NCBI GenBank assembly: GCA_964469565.1
Contig: CAYXZD010000001.1
Coordinates: forward strand, 496,001-560,000
Reading direction: 5' to 3'
Origin: GCA-2720975 sp964469565
GTDB lineage: Bacteria; Planctomycetota; UBA1135; GCA-002686595
Length of the DNA stretch: 64,000 bases
The notes under the pieces are model-generated. The model was not told the origin of the DNA. It saw nothing but the letters and a program-made list of their open reading frames with translations, and searched no databases. The number at the start of each line of letters is the position of its first letter. Positions within the stretch are counted from its first letter, which is position 1. This document shows, piece after piece, positions 25,174 through 33,908 of this stretch. The translations under genes and the position numbers were made by a program.

Positions 25174-25386
25174 ATGACCTCGAAGCCAGAAGAACGAATT
25201 GTTGATCTCGAGACAAAACTGACGTTTCTAGAATCCGTGGGAGAGAGCCTCAGTGAGATGTTGCTCGCTTTGGAACGAAGGGTGGAGCAGATTGAGTCAG
25301 GCCTCAAGCGATTGGAGGCAAGGGGACCCGCCGGGGGTGAGGGGGAGGAGCCAGATCCATTGAATGAACGCCCACCGCATTATTAG
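25174..25386 (+). CDS. slyX: SlyX-family small coiled-coil protein
   Basis: 70 residues. A single amphipathic helix of about 45 residues (IVDLETKLTFLESVGESLSE, then LLALERRVEQIESGL) is followed by a Gly/Glu/Pro tail ending exactly in PPHY, the typical SlyX C-terminus. SlyX function is unknown; in proteobacteria it lies next to the peptidyl-prolyl isomerase gene slyD. Here its 3' end overlaps the start of a peptidyl-prolyl isomerase gene by 23 bp, so the association with PPIases recurs with an unrelated isomerase. The length matches the family. Confidence 0.85.
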   Translation: MTSKPEERIVDLETKLTFLESVGESLSEMLLALERRVEQIESGLKRLEARGPAGGEGEEPDPLNERPPHY

Positions 25387-26623
25387 GCCTTTGATGTGGT
25401 TGTGCAGATTACTCGTACTGGGGGCTCTCGGCGGCTGCTCACCTGAGACTCCACGCGCAGCCCCTACTGAAACCCAACCGGCGCCGCAGCGATCAGGCCG
25501 TTTTGCAGAATCCGGCCCGATTGATGATTTAGGTTTGGGTGGGTTTTGGGTTTCGTTCAGCTGTTCCATCAATGGCCTGCCCCTTGCTGAGGAACTGCAG
25601 TTCAAGCTCTTGCCAGAGGCCGCCCCGAATGCGCTCAGGCGCTTTCTTCAATTGGCGGACTCGGGGGCATACGACGGCCTCCCCATTCACCGGGTTGAGC
25701 GGGAATTCGTACTTCAAGGGGGACGAGTCGACGGCGTGGATTCGCTATCCGATGTCACCCCCGAACCGAGCCTTCGTCCCGACCACCAGCACCACTACGG
25801 GGTGCTATCCATGGCGAGTCCCGCTCGCCGGGAATTCATCATCTGCTTGGCAGAGTCGCCGAAGGTCTGGGCTCTAGACGACCAGGGATTGAGCGTATTG
25901 GGAAGACTAGTCCACGGAGGCGCCACCTTGGAAGAGCTGGCCAATTCAGAGACGGCTCACATCAGTGATGGGGAGTCTTCCATGCCCGTTGATTCCTTGG
26001 TGATTGACCGGGTCTCGATTCACGAGGGTGATCCGCCCTCATTGGGTTGGCCTAGGCGCCCTCAGCCTGACCTGCGCGGGGAGCCTGAGCGGGTGACGGT
26101 GCGGCACATTCGTATTTCCTTTCGGGGACGTGCTCGTTCTCCTGAGGCCGGGATTCGGAGGAGCCGCGAGGAGGCACGCGCACTGGCAAGTGAAGTCCTA
26201 GCGGCCATTGAGTCAGGCCAAGTTTCGTTTACTGAAGCCGCTCAGCGTTGGTCGGATGACCCTCTCCTGCCGGATTCCCACGCTCCAGCTGTGCGCCATA
26301 TTTCCAACTATGGAGTCCTGGATATTCCAGCCCAAAGTGCCCGGCAGCGGGCTCCAAGGTTGCTTAACGAGTACATTACAAAACTTGGCCGCGAACTGAA
26401 GGCGGGGGATCTATCCCAATCCGAAGTGATCGCACTTCAAGAGGCCAAGATTATCGAGATTGCCCGTTGGGTTCAGGAGATTGCCCTCGATCGCCGCGAA
26501 GACGTGAATGCCCCTGCCTTCGCTGATGCCTGTTTCCTTCTGGCTCCTGGTGAGGTGACCAAGGTGGACTTTGATCGCTTCACCTGCCCTGGGGGCTGGT
26601 ACATCATTGAACGCGTAGAATAG
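25364..26623 (+). CDS. Lipoprotein peptidyl-prolyl isomerase, cyclophilin-parvulin fusion
   Basis: 419 residues. A lipoprotein signal (LVLGALGGCS) anchors it in the envelope. Residues about 55-215 form a cyclophilin-like domain: APNALRRFLQLADSGAYDGL, then IHRVEREFVLQGG with the catalytic Arg, and GVLSMA. Residues about 240-419 form a parvulin-like (PpiC) domain: RHIRISFRG, VSFTEAAQRWSDDP and FLLAPGEVTKV...GGWYIIERV. Two PPIase families in one chain would make an extracytoplasmic folding factor with two active sites. The usual cyclophilin QFFI is EFII here, so activity of the first domain may be reduced. Its start overlaps slyX. Confidence 0.88.
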   Translation: MNAHRIIRPLMWLCRLLVLGALGGCSPETPRAAPTETQPAPQRSGRFAESGPIDDLGLGGFWVSFSCSINGLPLAEELQFKLLPEAAPNALRRFLQLADSGAYDGLPIHRVEREFVLQGGRVDGVDSLSDVTPEPSLRPDHQHHYGVLSMASPARREFIICLAESPKVWALDDQGLSVLGRLVHGGATLEELANSETAHISDGESSMPVDSLVIDRVSIHEGDPPSLGWPRRPQPDLRGEPERVTVRHIRISFRGRARSPEAGIRRSREEARALASEVLAAIESGQVSFTEAAQRWSDDPLLPDSHAPAVRHISNYGVLDIPAQSARQRAPRLLNEYITKLGRELKAGDLSQSEVIALQEAKIIEIARWVQEIALDRREDVNAPAFADACFLLAPGEVTKVDFDRFTCPGGWYIIERVE

Positions 26624-26793
26624 GCTTTTCTGGAAGCAAGGATAGAAAGCCTCGCTGAGATTCGGTCTACTGGGGTCTCTCTATTCTCATTGGCGAGCCA
26701 ACGGGCCAACCGCTTGGCAAGCCGGCTCCGCGACTGTCCTTTTATGGTTTTCAGTGCGCGGGTCTAAACGATAAAAGGCATTCAGCGATCATT
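26624..26793. other. Intergenic gap with imperfect hairpin and promoter-like sequence
   Basis: Just after the PPIase stop, AGGCTTTTCT and AGAAAGCCT (26632-26654 region) can pair with one bulge, but no T-tract follows. Before the next gene, TTTTCA and GATAAA (26770-26775) are 16 bp apart and could form a weak promoter with a leader of about 14 bases. Confidence 0.3.
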
Positions 26794-27153
26794 ATGGCTA
26801 CGAAGAAAGCTAAGAAAAAGGCTACAAGGAAATCTGCGAAAGCAACGAGTCCCCGTCCTAAACGCAAGAACCGCACCGCAGAGGAGATGATCAGTGATCT
26901 CCAGGCCCGTATCCGGGAGGTCAAGAATCGGGCAGCGATGCGCGAGATGAAGAAGACCGCTTCCGTTCGACAAACACTTTCGGTTGTCCGTGCGATTGAC
27001 TCAGCTATGGCATCAGCATCCGAGGAAGATAACTCACCCCTGCGCCACGCCCTAGCGGATGCCCGACGCATGATTCAGGCTTGGGCTGACAAGGCAAACG
27101 TGCCCCTTCCAAAGGGCAAGATGCCCCGCGGGCGCCGTCCCAATATGGACTGA
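26794..27153 (+). CDS. Basic, histone-tail-like small protein
   Basis: 119 residues. The first 30 are Lys/Arg/Ala/Ser/Pro-rich (ATKKAKKKATRKSAKATS), like histone H1 or bacterial Lys-rich tails. A helical middle part contains EEMISDLQARIREVKNRAAM and a final basic tail ends in KGKMPRGRRPNMD. This supports a nucleoid- or RNA-binding protein; the family is not one I can name, though planctomycetes have similar small proteins. It is a single-gene unit followed 72 bp later by a strong intrinsic terminator, which suggests high expression. A Lys/Arg-rich tail could also be a substrate for the PRMT-like enzyme, but it has no RGG motif. Confidence 0.75.
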   Translation: MATKKAKKKATRKSAKATSPRPKRKNRTAEEMISDLQARIREVKNRAAMREMKKTASVRQTLSVVRAIDSAMASASEEDNSPLRHALADARRMIQAWADKANVPLPKGKMPRGRRPNMD

Positions 27154-27225
27154 GACTGACCTCTCCATTAGGTTCACCTGCTTAGGGGTGCGCAAACATC
27201 CCGGCTGTTGATCTTTGGGGCAATC

Positions 27226-27264
27226 CTAGCCGGCACACATACGTGTGTGCCGGCTAGTTTTTTT
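27226..27264 (+). terminator. Strong Rho-independent terminator
   Basis: A perfect 14-bp stem (27226-27239 with 27244-27257; arm starts CTAGCCGGCACACA) with the 4-base loop TACG is followed by seven T at 27258-27264. It ends the transcript of the basic small protein. Confidence 0.95.
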
Positions 27265-27441
27265 GGACACGCTTTGGAGTCCATCCTTGGTTCAATTAGG
27301 GTCCGGCATCCTCCGTAGAGGGCACTCAATCCGCGCATGGCAGTGCTTGGCACCCAATGCTTGGCTACACATGACGGGGAAGTGTATGCCCTGTAACAAA
27401 ACCCCTGGCACTCGATGCGCTACACCCTAGGCTTAGACTGC

Positions 27442-28533
27442 ATGCGAGACTCTCATGCTTCACGCGGCCTCCAAAACTCCCCCTTCAGCCGCTCGAGTTG
27501 GCGGTCAGGCGGCCCTAGGTTGTTTGCTGTGTTGGCTACTGGAGTGGTGCTGTACGCGGCCCCGCAGGGCACTGGATCGAGGCTTTCACAGCAGGACCCC
27601 ATCCTCGATACTCTCCCCGAGGTTCTCATAGCAGAGCCGCCCCTCGGCTTGGGGGCACCTGCAGATTATCCCTGGCTGAGTACACCAGATCTCGCCGCAT
27701 GGGCGGATCTGGGTCGTACACTTTTTTTCGATCCCATCCTCTCGAAAGGCGGTGAAGTGTCATGCGCTTCCTGTCATCAGCCCGCCCATGGATTTGCAGA
27801 CCCCGTTCCCCTGTCTCGGGGGGTTCGAGGCCAATTCACCCGAAGACACGCCCCCATCCTGCTGAATCGTGGACTGGGGGAGGCCTTCATGTGGGATGGC
27901 TCGGCCAATACGCTTGAAGAGCAAGTGCTTCAGCCAATCGTCAATCCTCTGGAAATGGATGAGACGCTGCCCAGCGTGTTGGCCAAACTCAACCAGATCC
28001 CTGACTATGCACGCAGATTCACGAAACTTACAGGCCGTACACCAGAGGCAGATGATTTAGCCAAGGCGCTGGCAATGTTCATCCGGCATCTTTGGCATGG
28101 TGGTAGTGCCGTGGATCGTTTTCGGGCTGGGGATGTTCAATTCCTCACGGCAGAGGAAAGGGCGGGAATGTGGGTTTATGAGAGCCGGGGTGCCTGCTGG
28201 CGCTGTCATGGTGGAGTCAACTTTACCGATGAGGCCTTCCACAACACTGGAGTTGAATTGCTTGAGGGCGAGTCCGTTCCCGGAAGGATGGCGGTTACAG
28301 GTCTTGAACGTGATCGCGGCGGCTTCAAGACCCCATCCTTGCGAGGGCTCACGCTCAGCGCGCCTTACATGCACGATGGTAGCCACGCCACACTTGAAGA
28401 GGTCGTTGCATTCTACCAGCGAGGCGGGGGCGCCAACTCTCACCTGGACCCGGCCATGGCAGCGATTCATTTTTCCGATCAAGACGGCCAGCACCTCCTG
28501 GCGTTTCTGCGGGCCCTTTCCCGTGTGGAGTGA
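27442..28533 (+). CDS. Dihaem cytochrome c peroxidase / MauG family
   Basis: 363 residues from the ATG at 27442. An N-terminal hydrophobic segment (RLFAVLATGVVLYAAP) exports it to the periplasm. Two haem c sites are seen: CASCH near residue 110 and CWRCH near 260. Family motifs are LGRTLFFDPILSKGGEVSC, HAPILLNRGLGEAFMWDG, and PSLRGLTLSAPYMHDGS near the C-terminus. The usual role is reduction of H2O2 with electrons from cytochromes; MauG-like members oxidise other substrates. CCTAGGCTTAGAC lies just before this ATG and would be a -10 region, which favours this start over the ATG at 27415. Confidence 0.93.
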   Translation: MRDSHASRGLQNSPFSRSSWRSGGPRLFAVLATGVVLYAAPQGTGSRLSQQDPILDTLPEVLIAEPPLGLGAPADYPWLSTPDLAAWADLGRTLFFDPILSKGGEVSCASCHQPAHGFADPVPLSRGVRGQFTRRHAPILLNRGLGEAFMWDGSANTLEEQVLQPIVNPLEMDETLPSVLAKLNQIPDYARRFTKLTGRTPEADDLAKALAMFIRHLWHGGSAVDRFRAGDVQFLTAEERAGMWVYESRGACWRCHGGVNFTDEAFHNTGVELLEGESVPGRMAVTGLERDRGGFKTPSLRGLTLSAPYMHDGSHATLEEVVAFYQRGGGANSHLDPAMAAIHFSDQDGQHLLAFLRALSRVE

Positions 28534-28665
28534 ATCTAGCTCAGAGTGCTCGGGCAGGCCCAAGAGTCGTTGAATGGCCCGCAGGTGCGTGGTTGCGGGT
28601 ATCGAGCCTGCCGCCCATACTCTGGGTCCTGCGATCGCCACTTACCCATCCCCTTGAGTTTATTG

Positions 28666-30747
28666 ATGTTACAGAATCCAACAGGCCGCCTTCTACTCAC
28701 CGTCATCACTTCGTCCATTGCAGGAGCCCAGGGCGCCCCTGCAGTCGTAGAGAAGATCATCAAGGAGGGGCAACAGAACAGCCATGTCTGGGAAACCTTG
28801 ATCTACCTGTCAGAAGAGATCGGAACACGGCTGACAGGATCTTCCGGGCTCGAAGAGGCTGGCTTGTGGACACAGGCTGAGTTTGAGCGCTTAGGACTAA
28901 AGAACTCGCATCTTGCAAAGTGGGGCGAGATCGGTGTGCGTTTCGATCGTGGACCGTCACGTGCCTCTATGGTGGCTCCCGTTGAGCGGGAGTTTGAGTT
29001 CACCACCCAATCCTGGGGGGCTGGAACTCAGGGACCTGTGCGTGGCCCCGTTTTCCTGATGCCGACGACACAAGAGGAGTTGGATCTAATCAGCGAACGC
29101 TTGGATGGTGCCTGGATTCTTTCTAAGAGCAGTAGGCGCAGGCGCTCACGTGATACCGACAGTGACGAAAAAAAAGCGGCGGCTGCGCTTGCTGACGAGA
29201 TTGAAGAGGTGATTGCTGGCGCGCCACTGGCGGGTCGAATCCGATCGAGCCGCAATGATTTGGTGATCACGGGTGGGGTTCGCGGGTGGCGCGACCTGAC
29301 CATGGATACGCTTCCCCAGGAGGTAGAAATCCTCATCCGTCGAAGTGACTACACTGCCATGGAGGATCTCTTGAAGGCGGGTGAGTCCGTCGTGGTCGAG
29401 GCTGACCTGCAACATCACTTCAGTGAGGGCCCCATTCCGATTTATAATACTGTTGCGGAAATCCCCGGCAGCGAGTGGCCCGAGCAGATCGTGATACTCT
29501 CCGCCCACCTCGATTCGTGGGATGGCCCTGGCTCAATGGGTACGCAGGACAATGGAACCGGATCGTCGGTCATGCTTGAGGCTGCTCGGATCTTGATGGC
29601 GGCTGGTGTGCAGCCTCGCCGGACGATTCGCTTTTGCCTTTGGACGGGTGAGGAGCAGGGGCTGCTCGGCTCACGGGCATACGTGGACTCTCTAGGAGAG
29701 GATGAACTCGCTAACATCTCTGCGGCCTTTGTCGATGATGGCGGCACCAACTATCAAGGTGGGCTAGTTTGCATTGAATCGATGCTGCCCATGCTCGAAG
29801 AGGCTGTCGGACCCGCTGCAAGGGCATTTCCAGATTATGATGTGCTGCATGTGGTCAATGACGCCATGCCTAAGGGGGGATCTAGCGACCACGCTTCATT
29901 CAATCGCAAGGGCGTTCCGGGCTTCTTTTGGATCGAAAAGGGCAAGGGCGGCCGAGAGGAGAAGAACTATGGCTTCATCCACCACACGCAGCACGATACG
30001 CCCCGCTATGCGGTCGAGGAGTACTTAGTTCAATCGGCCACCACTTCGGCTGTGACAGCATACAACCTGGCCATGGCAGACTCGTTGCTGCCTCGTGAAC
30101 TCCCCAAAGCTGAAGGAGAGGGACAGGCTACTCAGGATGGCCCTGCCATCGTGGAAGGGCCACTGTCAGGCTTTTGGGAAACAACGATCCATTCCGCAGC
30201 GCAAGATGCACCCCGGCAGGGATCTGCCACGATTCAACACCTCAAGGGCGGCGGCTTCCAAGGGGAGACCTTTCCTGGGGACGGGAAGTTCATCAAGGGA
30301 GAGTTTGATGAGAAGACAGGCAAGGGCACCTTCGTGCACCAATCTGATGAAGGTAGAGTTGAAGGCACTCTTGAGTTGAAGGACGGAGTGTTCACCTGTG
30401 TTCTCAAAATGGCGGGCGAAACCGTGGCGACCGTGACGGCCAAACGCCCTGCACTGATGGACTGCAAGCTCAACGGTGTTTGGGAGGGAGAGTTTGCAGA
30501 GATGGACGCGACCTTCACACTGACTTTTAGTGTCTATCCTGACTCCACAGTGCGAGGGCGTTATAAGTCCTCCCAGTCTGATTCGCCGCTTTCGAATGGG
30601 AAGTGGAACGGAAAGACAAACACCGTGACTTTTGAGTACAACTACCCACACGCAGGGTTGCTACCTGTGACGGCCCAACTGAAAGACGGCAAACTCTCGG
30701 GTACCATCAATGAATCCATGGGCTTTACAGCCACACTCAAGAAGTAA
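28666..30747 (+). CDS. Secreted M28-family metallopeptidase
   Basis: 693 residues from the ATG at 28666, with a short signal peptide ending near GAQG. An M28 di-zinc peptidase core spans about 260-465: ILSAHLDSWDGPG (His ligand), GTQDNGTGSSVML (bridging Asp), CLWTGEEQGLLGS (catalytic Glu and ligand Glu), VDDGG and IHHTQHDTP (last His). A protease-associated-like insert precedes it. After residue 500 two similar beta-rich modules follow, each opening with LSGFWETTI or LNGVWEGEF and ending in strands. They may bind substrate or carbohydrate; I do not know the family. Likely an aminopeptidase or carboxypeptidase that feeds on external protein. Confidence 0.92.
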   Translation: MLQNPTGRLLLTVITSSIAGAQGAPAVVEKIIKEGQQNSHVWETLIYLSEEIGTRLTGSSGLEEAGLWTQAEFERLGLKNSHLAKWGEIGVRFDRGPSRASMVAPVEREFEFTTQSWGAGTQGPVRGPVFLMPTTQEELDLISERLDGAWILSKSSRRRRSRDTDSDEKKAAAALADEIEEVIAGAPLAGRIRSSRNDLVITGGVRGWRDLTMDTLPQEVEILIRRSDYTAMEDLLKAGESVVVEADLQHHFSEGPIPIYNTVAEIPGSEWPEQIVILSAHLDSWDGPGSMGTQDNGTGSSVMLEAARILMAAGVQPRRTIRFCLWTGEEQGLLGSRAYVDSLGEDELANISAAFVDDGGTNYQGGLVCIESMLPMLEEAVGPAARAFPDYDVLHVVNDAMPKGGSSDHASFNRKGVPGFFWIEKGKGGREEKNYGFIHHTQHDTPRYAVEEYLVQSATTSAVTAYNLAMADSLLPRELPKAEGEGQATQDGPAIVEGPLSGFWETTIHSAAQDAPRQGSATIQHLKGGGFQGETFPGDGKFIKGEFDEKTGKGTFVHQSDEGRVEGTLELKDGVFTCVLKMAGETVATVTAKRPALMDCKLNGVWEGEFAEMDATFTLTFSVYPDSTVRGRYKSSQSDSPLSNGKWNGKTNTVTFEYNYPHAGLLPVTAQLKDGKLSGTINESMGFTATLKK

Positions 30748-30796
30748 CTTGGGCCCTGCATTTCCCAGGAGCAAGTGCGCCTGGGGTCCCACATAG

Positions 30797-31720
30797 ATGG
30801 CCATGGGATGGAGTGAAGACCGGCTTCACCGCTGGCTCAGCAAGCGCCCGAAGGCGGGGGGGATGCTGGGATCCAGGGGCCATGATGGAGCCTTCTTACG
30901 CCCTCCCAAGGGCCTGACGACGCTGTGCACGGATCAGGTGATTGAGGGTGTGCATGTCGACCCCGACACGCCTGCCAGACTGGTGGGGCGCAAGGCCGCG
31001 GCCAGAGCCCTCTCGGATCTAGCTGCCTGTGCAGCCAGACCCACGGCGCTCCTATTGGCGCTGCGGGCTCCAGACTCCGCTGATGAGGCTCGGTTGCGCA
31101 GCTACATCCTTGGAGTCGAAAAGGAAGGCCAGCGGTGGGGTGCTGCCCTCGTGGGGGGAGACCTAGCCTGTGCTCCCGGACCCGCCTCCTTGGCTGTCAG
31201 CGCACTCGGCGATTTTTCTGGCAGGGGACGGCCGCCAGGGCGCGCCTGCCTGCGCCCGGGCCAGGAGCTTCTATGCACCGGGCCGGTGGGCGGAAGTCGC
31301 CTCGGGCGGCACCTCAAGATTGAGCCCCGCCTAGAACTTGGGATTTGGCTGTATGGCCGTGGGGTTCGAGCCATGATGGATGTTTCAGATGGCCTAGCAT
31401 GGGACGTTTTCCGGATGGCTCGCCGCGCGGGCGTCCATGCGATGATTGACCGAGTCCCTATCCATCGTGATGCACATGTGGCCAGCCTGGAATCTGGGCG
31501 CTCGGCTCTCGATCATGCACTCCACGATGGCGAGGACCACGAACTCATTGTGGGTGTATCTCAGAGCAAGCTAGGCCCCCTTCTGGCCGCGGCCAAGCGT
31601 GCGGGCCATCCTCTAAGCCCCATAGGCTCTGTCCGCAAGGGGCAAGGCCTTCGGCTAAAAGTAGGGGCATACGATGGCCCTTGGGACCCATCACAGGGGG
31701 GCTGGCAGCATGGAGCTTAG
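30797..31720 (+). CDS. thiL: Thiamine-monophosphate kinase (ThiL)
   Basis: 307 residues; converts thiamine phosphate to thiamine diphosphate with ATP. Family motifs are in order: HDGAFL near residue 29 (usual GDDAA), TDQVIEGVHVD, RKAAARALSDLAA, VGGDLA, MMDVSDGLAWD and HDGEDHELI. The first motif has His in place of one Asp, so metal binding may use fewer acids there. The start has two ATGs six bases apart (30797 and 30803). The 3' end overlaps tsaE by 11 bp, so they are coupled. Confidence 0.9.
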   Translation: MAMGWSEDRLHRWLSKRPKAGGMLGSRGHDGAFLRPPKGLTTLCTDQVIEGVHVDPDTPARLVGRKAAARALSDLAACAARPTALLLALRAPDSADEARLRSYILGVEKEGQRWGAALVGGDLACAPGPASLAVSALGDFSGRGRPPGRACLRPGQELLCTGPVGGSRLGRHLKIEPRLELGIWLYGRGVRAMMDVSDGLAWDVFRMARRAGVHAMIDRVPIHRDAHVASLESGRSALDHALHDGEDHELIVGVSQSKLGPLLAAAKRAGHPLSPIGSVRKGQGLRLKVGAYDGPWDPSQGGWQHGA

Positions 31721-32333
31721 AGCCCTATCTCAACTTGTCAGCCACTCCCCAGGTGCGACCCAGCGAATGGGGGCATTGCTGGGAACACTTGCACCCAGCG
31801 GCCTTCTGGTTGCTCTCAACGGGGATCTTGGTTCAGGAAAGACCTGCTTCGTACGCGGAGTGGCCGAGGGGCTTGGGCTTGTCGGGGGGATTCAGAGTCC
31901 TACCTACACGTTGATGCAGACCCATGAGGGAGGCCGACTCAGCCTTCACCACTTTGATGCTTGGATGGAGGGGCGCCAAAAGGCCCTCTTGGGTGATGGG
32001 GGACTCGAGACCTGGCACGGCGATGGGCTCTGCATCGTTGAATGGGCCGATCGACTCGCCGCTTGGCTTCCAGACCCCCATGTGGAGATACGATTAGGCC
32101 ACATGGGACCGCAGGCAGGGGATGGCCAGCGGCGAATGCTCATAGGGATTCGAGGCAGTGGGGACCTCCTTCGTGGGCCTTACTGGGGCTGGATGCAGGA
32201 GCTTCAATCCGCTACAGCGGGTGTGGCGGGCATTGAAATCGCACCTAGAGAGGGCCTGGAAGGCCCCTGGGCGGCTGGGTTTGCACTAAAATCAGCTTGG
32301 GAATCCCCGGGCAAAAAGCCCAATCTAGGCTGA
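31710..32333 (+). CDS. tsaE: tRNA threonylcarbamoyladenosine biosynthesis protein TsaE
   Basis: 207 residues; the ATPase of the TsaBDE complex that makes t6A37 in ANN-decoding tRNAs. Walker A is LNGDLGSGKTCFVRG near residue 35. SPTYTLMQTHEGG (switch) and IVEWADRLAAWLP follow in the usual order. The C-terminal 60 residues after the family core are extra, with a Trp/Gly-rich end. I chose the ATG inside the end of thiL. An ECF sigma gene follows directly. Confidence 0.9.
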   Translation: MELRALSQLVSHSPGATQRMGALLGTLAPSGLLVALNGDLGSGKTCFVRGVAEGLGLVGGIQSPTYTLMQTHEGGRLSLHHFDAWMEGRQKALLGDGGLETWHGDGLCIVEWADRLAAWLPDPHVEIRLGHMGPQAGDGQRRMLIGIRGSGDLLRGPYWGWMQELQSATAGVAGIEIAPREGLEGPWAAGFALKSAWESPGKKPNLG

Positions 32334-32353
32334 ACCCTGCGGAGATCAGGGCG

Positions 32354-33037
32354 TTGGAGACTCCATTGACTGATCACCAGGTGCCGAATGTTGACCCCCT
32401 CGAAGCCCTTGGGCGGGGAGACCCGAGGCCATTCGAAGAATTCATCTTGAGGGACACGGGCACGTTGCTCGCGTTTTTCCGGAGGATGGGGGCCGATGCA
32501 ACTGAAGCCGAAGACTTGACCCAAGACCTAGCACTCAAATTGTACCGTCACGCCAAGGATTATCAGCCCCAGGGGCGCTTCACCGCATACACGTTTCGCG
32601 TGGCACGCAATCTGTGGATTGACCGCAGCAGGCGACGCGGCCGAGAGCCTAGGCGAGTGGGCATTGAGGCCGGCGGGGCGGACAACAATCGCCACCAGTT
32701 CTTGGACACACTGCCCGATTTGGGTCAGACGGACCCGAGCGATCGACTCGAGAGGCAAGATGAAGCGCGGCACCTCATGCTTGGCCTGGAGACCCTCTCA
32801 GAGGGGCACCGCATCGTTTTTGAATTGGGCGTGATGCAAGAGCTGCCCTACGTTGAGATTTCCGAAATCCTTGAAATCCCCGAGGGGACTGTCAAGTCCA
32901 GGATGTTCCATGCTGTCCGCAAGATGCGCTCGTTTCTAACGGATCGAGAGAATGGGTCCTGCACGCCACTCCATCCTCCGTCCGATGAAATGTCGAGCGG
33001 GTCCGTTCATCCAGAGCCGGGGCTTAGTTCTTCATGA
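32354..33037 (+). CDS. ECF sigma factor with adjacent anti-sigma-like gene
   Basis: About 227 residues. Region 2 has DATEAEDLTQDLALKLYRHA and FTAYTFRVARNLWIDRSRRR. Region 4 has ELPYVEISEILEIPEGTVKS and RMFHAVRKMR. I place the start at TTG 32354 because GGAG stands nine bases before it and it follows the tsaE stop. An in-frame TTG at 32297 lies inside tsaE and a GTG at 32381 is possible. The stop overlaps the ATG of the next gene as ATGA, the usual arrangement of a sigma factor with its anti-sigma factor. Confidence 0.9.
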   Translation: METPLTDHQVPNVDPLEALGRGDPRPFEEFILRDTGTLLAFFRRMGADATEAEDLTQDLALKLYRHAKDYQPQGRFTAYTFRVARNLWIDRSRRRGREPRRVGIEAGGADNNRHQFLDTLPDLGQTDPSDRLERQDEARHLMLGLETLSEGHRIVFELGVMQELPYVEISEILEIPEGTVKSRMFHAVRKMRSFLTDRENGSCTPLHPPSDEMSSGSVHPEPGLSSS

Positions 33038-33654
33038 AGCACGATAGAGACGCTCAACCGGATTCTGTGCGAGAGTCGCAGGGGCACCACTCGGGGGAGC
33101 CAGATGATCGCATGGTCGAACTCGCCCTTAGCCATCTTGATCACCTCCACGAATTCGATCCGGAACGAGCAGCATCCAAGGGAGAATTGGAATGGAAGGC
33201 TGCCATTGATGGTATGCGGGATGGGTTGGCAGGCGCGGTTTCATCCCCTGAACAACCCCAAGGGCTTGCCCAGCGCATTCTAGCTCAGACGACTCGCGAA
33301 GATCTCACATGGAGGGGGGAGCTGCGCCTAGTCTCTAGCTACGTTTGGCGCGGGATTGGGAGTAGTGGGCTGCTGCGGTTGGCGGCTGCGAGCCTCCTCA
33401 TTCACCTTGCTGCGCTTCCTGTACTCGCCTACTTCGTTTGGTTTGCACCCCCAAAGCCGATCAATCTCGGCTTCGAACGTTGGGAGCAGGCTCACCCCGC
33501 CAATCCATTCCCCGAGCCTAGAATGGAGGATTCCGACCTCACCCTCCCGATTGAGGACAGTGAACAGCCGCCCTTGATCCGTGAACTTGCCCCTGATCCC
33601 CCCGGAACGGAGCTACCCAAGGTGGCGCCTACCGAATCCCAGGGCAGTTTCTAA
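33034..33654 (+). CDS. Putative anti-sigma factor, membrane protein
   Basis: 206 residues starting in the ATGA overlap with the ECF sigma gene. About 120 polar residues (VELALSHLDHLHEFDPERAA) precede one membrane segment at about 118-142 (LLRLAAASLLIHLAALPVLAYF). A short Pro/Glu-rich outer tail follows. This is the shape of a single-pass anti-sigma factor with a cytoplasmic sigma-binding head. The conserved HxxxCxxC zinc motif is absent, so it would be of a non-ZAS type. The function is inferred from position and topology. Confidence 0.65.
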   Translation: MKHDRDAQPDSVRESQGHHSGEPDDRMVELALSHLDHLHEFDPERAASKGELEWKAAIDGMRDGLAGAVSSPEQPQGLAQRILAQTTREDLTWRGELRLVSSYVWRGIGSSGLLRLAAASLLIHLAALPVLAYFVWFAPPKPINLGFERWEQAHPANPFPEPRMEDSDLTLPIEDSEQPPLIRELAPDPPGTELPKVAPTESQGSF

Positions 33655-33908
33655 CGATGCGTCCTGCGTGTGGGGAGACCAGGGAGTCTTCTCTTGGACG
33701 GCCTGCCCCATGACTAGTGTGGGAGTCCGGACCATTGCCTGAGGGGGGCTGGACCGAGTGGGGCTGGTCTTGACCGTTTTTCTGGGCGATCCCGCACGGT
33801 GACCGTGCGGAGATTGAGCAACCCAACCGGCCTAGGTTGCAAAACCCCTGTAGAGAGCCTGAGGTGGGGCTTGGTGTCGGCACGATTTGTGCACTATCCT
33901 CTCACCCC
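33655..33908 (+). promoter_or_regulatory. Intergenic region with inverted repeat and promoter of the tolC-like operon
   Basis: CCGCACGG at 33792-33799 and CCGTGCGG at 33803-33810 form a perfect 8-bp inverted repeat with a three-base loop. TTGGTG at 33871-33876 and CTATCC at 33894-33899 are 17 bp apart, a standard sigma-70 spacing, and only nine bases separate the -10 from the ATG at 33909. The message would have almost no leader. Confidence 0.5.

Noticed and set aside
27415..27441. Earlier start of the peroxidase gene
   Set aside because: The sequence after this ATG reads like a -10 region (CCTAGGCTTAGAC), so the ATG at 27442 is preferred.
28057..28641. 194-residue open frame on the minus strand
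   Set aside because: Antisense to the dihaem peroxidase gene, whose haem motifs prove the plus strand is coding.
30166..30651. 161-residue open frame on the minus strand
   Set aside because: Antisense to the C-terminal modules of the M28 peptidase.
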